In this document: piece after piece, positions 6,409 to 10,877 of the stretch
How the letters are laid out: each line of letters starts with the position of its first letter
Position numbering within the stretch: the stretch's first letter is position 1
Assembly (NCBI GenBank): GCA_021846485.1
Contig: JAJZWW010000077.1
Coordinates: forward strand, 1 to 10,877
DNA length: 10,877 nucleotides
Reading direction: 5' to 3'
From: Actinomycetes bacterium
Lineage (GTDB): Bacteria; Actinomycetota; Acidimicrobiia; Acidimicrobiales; Palsa-688
The notes under the pieces: model-generated
What the model was told of the DNA's origin: nothing
The model's input: the letters and a program-made list of their open reading frames with translations, nothing else
Databases searched by the model: none
Made by a program: the position numbers and the translations under genes

Positions 6409-7296
6409 TCAGCGTCGGGAGCGGTGCCGGCTCCTGACCGAGACCCTCGTACGATCGAGGGCCTCCACCGTGGCGTCGTAGCGGCGCTGCGCCACCCCCA
6501 AGAACATGCAGTCAACGATCGTCAGGGCCGCTATCCGACTGCCCATGGCCCCGGACCGCAGGCTGGTCTCCGGCGCCGACGTCCGCAGGACATGGTCGGC
6601 GACCTTCACGATCGGGGAACGGGAGAAGTTCGTCACCGCGACCGTACGAGCCCCCGCTCGACTGGCCTCGGAGAGGGCGTCGATGGTGTCGATCGTGGTC
6701 CCGGAGTAGCTGATACCGATCGCAACATCACCGGCGCTGAGGTTGGCAGCCGACGGGATCGCCATGTGCGGATCGCTCCAGGCGTGGGCGATGATCCCGA
6801 TCCGGTGCAGCTTTTGCTGCAGGTCCTGGGCGACGAACCCACTGGCCGCCACGCCGTAGACGTCCACCCGGTCGGCAGCGACCATGGCGTCAACGACCGC
6901 ACCGAGCTGGCCGATGTCGAGGTTGGCGGCGGTGTCGGTGATGGCCCGGGCGTCGGTCGCGCTCACCTTGGCCACGACCTCGGCCAGGTCGTCCTCGGGG
7001 CTGATGTCGGGCGAAGTGGGCGTCCTTCGGTCGACGCCGGAGCGGCCGACGGCGGTGGCCAGGGCGATCCGCAGGTTGGGGTAGCTCCCGACCCCGACCG
7101 ACCGGCAGAGGCGGATCACCGTGGTCTCGGAGGTGTCAGCCGATCCAGCGAGGTCGGTGATGGTGAGCTGGGCGGCCCGGGCCGGGTCGCTGAGGATGAC
7201 CTTGCCGACCCGCTGCTCCGACGGGGCGAGGGAGGGGAGCATCGAGGCGAGGTTGGCGAGCACGTCCCCTGACGGGGTCGTCAGGGCGCTACTCAC
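6409..7296 (-). CDS. RpiR/MurR-family transcriptional regulator with SIS domain
   Basis: This 295-residue regulator has an N-terminal RpiR-type helix-turn-helix (about residues 10-85; recognition region TITDLAGSADTSETTVIRLC at 45-64). A C-terminal SIS sugar-isomerase-fold domain (about 140-265) carries the phosphosugar-binding loops GVAASGF (148-154) and SYSGTT (196-201), and Glu243 in a TSAPETS context. Such proteins bind DNA as dimers or tetramers and respond to sugar phosphates; MurR of E. coli senses MurNAc-6-phosphate and other members sense GlcNAc-6-phosphate. The start is GTG 7296, overlapping the nagA stop (GTGA), so the two genes are co-translated. The tail is Arg-rich. It converges with the serine hydrolase gene (66 nt between stops). 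Likely targets are the divergent regions 1034-1090 and 8532-8630, but no operator is proven. It is not MurQ, because it has the full HTH domain. Confidence 0.93.
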   Translation of the reverse strand: MSSALTTPSGDVLANLASMLPSLAPSEQRVGKVILSDPARAAQLTITDLAGSADTSETTVIRLCRSVGVGSYPNLRIALATAVGRSGVDRRTPTSPDISPEDDLAEVVAKVSATDARAITDTAANLDIGQLGAVVDAMVAADRVDVYGVAASGFVAQDLQQKLHRIGIIAHAWSDPHMAIPSAANLSAGDVAIGISYSGTTIDTIDALSEASRAGARTVAVTNFSRSPIVKVADHVLRTSAPETSLRSGAMGSRIAALTIVDCMFLGVAQRRYDATVEALDRTRVSVRSRHRSRR

Positions 7297-8531
7297 CCGC
7301 GGATCGGATCCCCGTCGGAGCCCGCGCGAACGAGCGCGATGGTCGCCAATCGGCCGAGAGGGTCGTGGGCGACGATCCCCTTCGCGACGGTGGCCACGGC
7401 CGTCCAGGAGCGGTCGAGGACGACGAGGTCGGCGTCGGTCCCCGGTTCCAACCGGCCCTTGGTGGTCGCCCCGATCACCCCGGCAGGGGTGGAGGTCGCG
7501 GCGGCGATCGCGTCGGCTGGTGGCAACCCGAAGCGCACGAGGTTGCCGACCGCGCGGTCCATGGTGAGGACGCTACCCGCCAGGGTGGCGGGCTGGTCGC
7601 TGAGTGCGGCGGTGTCGCCCTCCAGGGTCACGTCGAGGCCGCCGAGCCGGTAGCGGCCCGGGACCATCCCGCACGCGGCCACCGCATCGGTCACGGCGAC
7701 CAGGCGCCGCCCGACGCTGGTGGCCGCCAGGCGGACGAAGCCCGGGTGGAGGTGGTGGCCGTCAGCGATGACCTCGACGGTGGCCCGGCCGTCGAGGAGC
7801 GCTGCGGTGACCGGTCCGGGTTGCCGGCGGTCGACGCCGGGCATGGCGTTGCCGAGGTGGGTGACGTGCCTGGCCCCGGCGTCGAAGGCAGCCACCGTCT
7901 CCTCGAAGCTGGCGGCAGTGTGCCCGACGGAGGCGACCACCCCGGCTGCCCGCGCCGCGCGAATGAGTGCCAGGGCTCCTACCTGCTCGGGGGCGACGGT
8001 GACGAGGCGCACGTTGCCGGCGGCGGCGATCACCCTGGCCAAGCCGTCGGGATCCGGCGGGGCAACCCAGCGCGGGTCGTGGGCCCCACGACGCGACGGC
8101 GCCAGCCAGGGACCCTCGAGGTTGATCCCGAGGATGGTGGCCTCCCCAGCTCGCCGCAGGGTGGCCGCGAGGGCAACCCCACGAGCCGCCCTCTCGAGCT
8201 GCTCGACCGGTGCAGACACGGTGGTCGGCAGGATCGAGGTCGTTCCGTGGGCAGCATGGTGGGCGGCGACAGCCCGCACCTGGACGGCAACCGCTTCAGG
8301 ATCGGGGCCGTTGACGTCGTGGCCGACGGCCCCGTGGACGTGGATGTCGACGAACCCCGGGGCGATCACCCCCTCCGGGACCACCACCGTGGGTTCGCCC
8401 GCCGGTGGCCGCCCCTCACCTACGGCCTCGATCAGCTGGTCCCGAACCCGCACCCAGCCGGATCGCAGGCCGCCCGGTGTGGCGATCACGCCGGCCAGGC
8501 TCCATCGACTTGTTGGGGGCTGACGTATCAA
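7293..8531 (-). CDS. nagA: N-acetylglucosamine-6-phosphate deacetylase
   Basis: NagA is an amidohydrolase-superfamily enzyme converting GlcNAc-6-phosphate to glucosamine-6-phosphate and acetate in the cytoplasm. Visible motifs in order: PGFVDIHVHG with the metal-binding HxH, NLEGPWL with the metal-ligand Glu, VGHTAAS (His), THLGNAMPG (His and Asn-Ala), IADGHHLHP, and VTDAVAACGM with the catalytic Asp. They are followed by LAGSVLTMD and the C-terminal KGRLEPGTDADLVVLD strand that closes the small beta-sandwich. Most homologues have an aromatic residue in HL-F/Y/W-NAM where this one has Gly. The frame stays open far upstream, antisense to ffh, so the start must be chosen. TTG 8531 (412 aa) keeps the LAGVIATPGG segment that resembles other NagA N-termini; GTG 8489 (398 aa), with GGAG about 10 nt upstream, is the alternative. 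The stop overlaps the regulator gene by GTGA. Confidence 0.93.
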   Translation of the reverse strand: MIRQPPTSRWSLAGVIATPGGLRSGWVRVRDQLIEAVGEGRPPAGEPTVVVPEGVIAPGFVDIHVHGAVGHDVNGPDPEAVAVQVRAVAAHHAAHGTTSILPTTVSAPVEQLERAARGVALAATLRRAGEATILGINLEGPWLAPSRRGAHDPRWVAPPDPDGLARVIAAAGNVRLVTVAPEQVGALALIRAARAAGVVASVGHTAASFEETVAAFDAGARHVTHLGNAMPGVDRRQPGPVTAALLDGRATVEVIADGHHLHPGFVRLAATSVGRRLVAVTDAVAACGMVPGRYRLGGLDVTLEGDTAALSDQPATLAGSVLTMDRAVGNLVRFGLPPADAIAAATSTPAGVIGATTKGRLEPGTDADLVVLDRSWTAVATVAKGIVAHDPLGRLATIALVRAGSDGDPIRG

Positions 8532-8547
8532 GAAGGCGATGCGAAGG

Positions 8548-8553
8548 ATGCTA
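8548..8553 (-). promoter_or_regulatory. Candidate -10 element for nagA-rpiR
   Basis: TAGCAT on the minus strand fits the TAnnnT pattern of actinobacterial sigma-70-type promoters. Transcription would begin near 8541, leaving only about 10 nt before the TTG at 8531 and about 50 nt before the GTG at 8489. No clear -35 is seen. Confidence 0.35.
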
Positions 8554-8615
8554 ACCAGCTGGTGTGCGTGCTGCCTCCGGGAGGTCGACCGGAGATCTCT
8601 CTGGGGCGAGGCGGC

Positions 8616-8621
8616 TAGCCT
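8616..8621 (+). promoter_or_regulatory. Candidate -10 element for ffh
   Basis: TAGCCT matches TAnnnT and ends 9 nt before the ffh ATG. A start site about 7 nt downstream would give an essentially leaderless mRNA, consistent with the absence of a Shine-Dalgarno sequence in front of ffh. No convincing -35 hexamer is visible. Confidence 0.35.
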
Positions 8622-8630
8622 GATCGGGCG

Positions 8631-9992
<1,362 letters not shown>

Positions 9993-10010
9993 GCGGCCCG
10001 CCACTCGAAC

Positions 10011-10016
10011 AGGAGA
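10011..10016 (+). promoter_or_regulatory. Ribosome binding site of rpsP
   Basis: AGGAGA lies 12 nt before the rpsP ATG at 10029, in the 36-nt gap after ffh. The spacing is on the long side, but this is the only purine-rich site in the gap. Confidence 0.55.
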
Positions 10017-10028
10017 GAGCCCCCACCG

Positions 10029-10325
10029 ATGGCCGTCAAGCTCCGCCTCATGCGGATGGGCAAGAAGAAGCAGCCGGTCTACCGGGTCGTGGCTGCTGAC
10101 AGCCGGTCGCCGCGCGACGGCCGGTTCAGCGAGATCCTCGGCAGCTACGAGCCACGCGCCGAGCCGTCGAAGGTCTCGATCGACAACGCCAAGGCGATCC
10201 GCTGGCTACGTGACGGCGCCCAGCCGACCGAGCGGGTCGCCAAGCTGCTGCAGCAGTCGGGCGCCATCGACGAGTGGAAGACCGGAGTGCCGGCAGCGAC
10301 GGTAGCCGAGCCCGTGTCGTCGTGA
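10029..10325 (+). CDS. rpsP: 30S ribosomal protein S16
   Basis: This 98-residue protein of the small ribosomal subunit binds 16S rRNA and is needed for 30S assembly. The N-terminal signature AVKLRLMRMGKKKQPVYRVV and the following DSRSPRDGRFSEILGSYEP are nearly diagnostic of bS16, as is DNAKAIRWLRDGAQPTERV in the second half. The C-terminus extends slightly past the core with a short Ala/Val/Ser tail. The ATG is preceded by AGGAGA. The stop overlaps the GTG of khpA (GTGA at 10322-10325), so the two are probably translationally coupled. Confidence 0.98.
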   Translation: MAVKLRLMRMGKKKQPVYRVVAADSRSPRDGRFSEILGSYEPRAEPSKVSIDNAKAIRWLRDGAQPTERVAKLLQQSGAIDEWKTGVPAATVAEPVSS

Positions 10326-10612
10326 GCGACCCTGCCGCCGATGCCGTAGGTGACCGACAGGGCCGATCGGGCCCTGGGCGGGCCGAGGAGGTGCTCGACT
10401 ACCTGGCTCGGTCGCTGACCGACCACCCCGACGCGGTAGCGGTGGAGGCGGTGCCGACCCGCGGCGGGACCCGGCTTTCACTCCAGGTGGATCCCGGCGA
10501 CATGGGCCGGGTCATCGGCCGCCGGGGGAGGGTCGCCCAGGCGATCCGCACCCTCGTGCGGGCCGCGGGCGCGTCCGAGGGTCGTGACGTGTCGGTCGAC
10601 ATCGTCGACTGA
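10322..10612 (+). CDS. khpA: KH-domain RNA-binding protein KhpA
   Basis: The 96-residue protein consists of a single KH domain after about 20 hydrophilic N-terminal residues. The GxxG RNA-binding loop is VIGRRGRVAQAIRTLV (65-80, G66-R-R-G69), preceded by EVLDYLARSLTDHPDAVAVE and followed by VSVDIVD at the C-terminus, a typical KhpA ending. KhpA usually pairs with KhpB (EloR/Jag) and in several Gram-positives influences cell division and elongation and binds many small RNAs. Location between rpsP and rimM is the classical one. The start is GTG 10322, overlapping the rpsP stop; the frame upstream of it lies within rpsP and is not homologous. Confidence 0.95.
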   Translation: MSDPAADAVGDRQGRSGPGRAEEVLDYLARSLTDHPDAVAVEAVPTRGGTRLSLQVDPGDMGRVIGRRGRVAQAIRTLVRAAGASEGRDVSVDIVD

Positions 10613-10622
10613 CCGGGGTTCA

Positions 10623-10877
10623 GTGGCTCCGGACCGCCTCGAGGTAGGGCGGGTCGTCCGGGCCCACGGACTGCGGGGCCAGGTGGTGGTCGAGCTGGTG
10701 AGCAACCGGACGGAACGGGTCGCGCCCGGCTCCGAGCTGACCACGCCCGACGGCCGGCGCTTGGTGGTCTGCATCGCCGGCCCGATGGCGGCGTCGGGCG
10801 GGCGGCAGCGCTACCTGGTCGCATTCGAGGGGCTGAGCGACCGGGAGGGCGCCGAGTCGTTGCGCGGCGCGGCGCTC
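10623..10877 (+). CDS. rimM: 16S rRNA processing protein RimM, 3' end cut by the window
   Basis: The first 85 codons of RimM, a 30S maturation factor that binds ribosomal protein S19 and helps form the 16S rRNA head domain. The N-terminal signature LEVGRVVRAHGLRGQVVVELV (residues 6-26) is characteristic of the RimM PRC-barrel-adjacent N domain, followed by SNRTERVAPGS and the segment RYLVAFEGLSDREGAESLRG. The start is GTG 10623, 10 nt after the khpA stop, with only a weak GGGG upstream. The frame is open to the last base; in related genomes trmD and rplS usually follow, outside this window. Confidence 0.93.
   Translation, partial: MAPDRLEVGRVVRAHGLRGQVVVELVSNRTERVAPGSELTTPDGRRLVVCIAGPMAASGGRQRYLVAFEGLSDREGAESLRGAAL

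Larger units (their letters stand above)
8532..8630. promoter_or_regulatory. Divergent nagA/ffh intergenic region with clustered palindromes
   Basis: This region separates the minus-strand nagA-rpiR unit from the plus-strand ffh block. Short perfect dyads are packed between 8554 and 8599: ACCAGCTGGT (8554-8563), CCTCCGGGAGG (8574-8584, one-base centre), GGTCGACC (8583-8590) and GAGATCTC (8592-8599). CTCCGG (8575-8580) can also pair with CCGGAG (8589-8594). The first dyad directly abuts a TAGCAT -10 candidate for nagA, a good place for an operator of the adjacent RpiR-type regulator. GC-rich DNA produces short dyads by chance, so binding is an inference. Confidence 0.45.

Noticed and set aside
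6424..7272. Plus-strand 282-codon open frame across the RpiR-type regulator
   Set aside because: It is a Gly/Asp/Val-rich shadow. The minus strand encodes intact HTH and SIS domains.

Overview
The window looks like high-GC actinobacterial (Actinomycetota) chromosome. Coding sequence is strongly GC-biased at third positions, GTG and TTG starts are common, many starts lack a clear Shine-Dalgarno sequence, and there is an actinobacterial-style CUT1 sugar ABC transporter with no ATPase gene beside it. A deep actinobacterial lineage such as Acidimicrobiia is a plausible guess, but the sequence alone does not settle it.

Layout: (1) 1-121 is non-coding. (2) 122-1033, minus strand, encodes a cytoplasmic-looking SH3b + NlpC/P60 peptidase resembling YkfC, a gamma-D-glutamyl dipeptidase. 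(3) 1091-6342, plus strand, is a tight run of five genes: sugar-binding lipoprotein, two CUT1 permeases, a BadF/N-acetylglucosamine-kinase-type sugar kinase, and a class-C beta-lactamase-fold serine hydrolase. Junctions are 1 nt, 9 nt, a 4-nt GTGA overlap and a 4-nt ATGA overlap. (4) 7293-8531 and 6409-7296, minus strand, are nagA (N-acetylglucosamine-6-phosphate deacetylase) followed by an RpiR/MurR-type HTH + SIS regulator, overlapping by GTGA. (5) 8532-8630 is a divergent promoter region rich in short perfect palindromes. (6) 8631-10877, plus strand, is the conserved translation/secretion block ffh - rpsP - khpA - rimM (rimM cut by the window end).

Read together, blocks 2-4 look like one amino-sugar or muropeptide salvage island. 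Import would be by the ABC transporter, peptide trimming by the NlpC/P60 enzyme and possibly the serine hydrolase (compare AmiE of Bacillus subtilis), sugar phosphorylation by the kinase (compare MurK/NagK), deacetylation by NagA, and control by an RpiR-family sensor of a sugar phosphate. MurNAc-6-phosphate etherase (MurQ), NagZ, NagB and the transporter ATPase are not in the window, so the peptidoglycan-recycling reading is an inference. A simpler GlcNAc/chitooligosaccharide uptake role is the main alternative. None of the enzymes has a signal peptide, which implies intact small muropeptides or sugars are imported and processed inside the cell.
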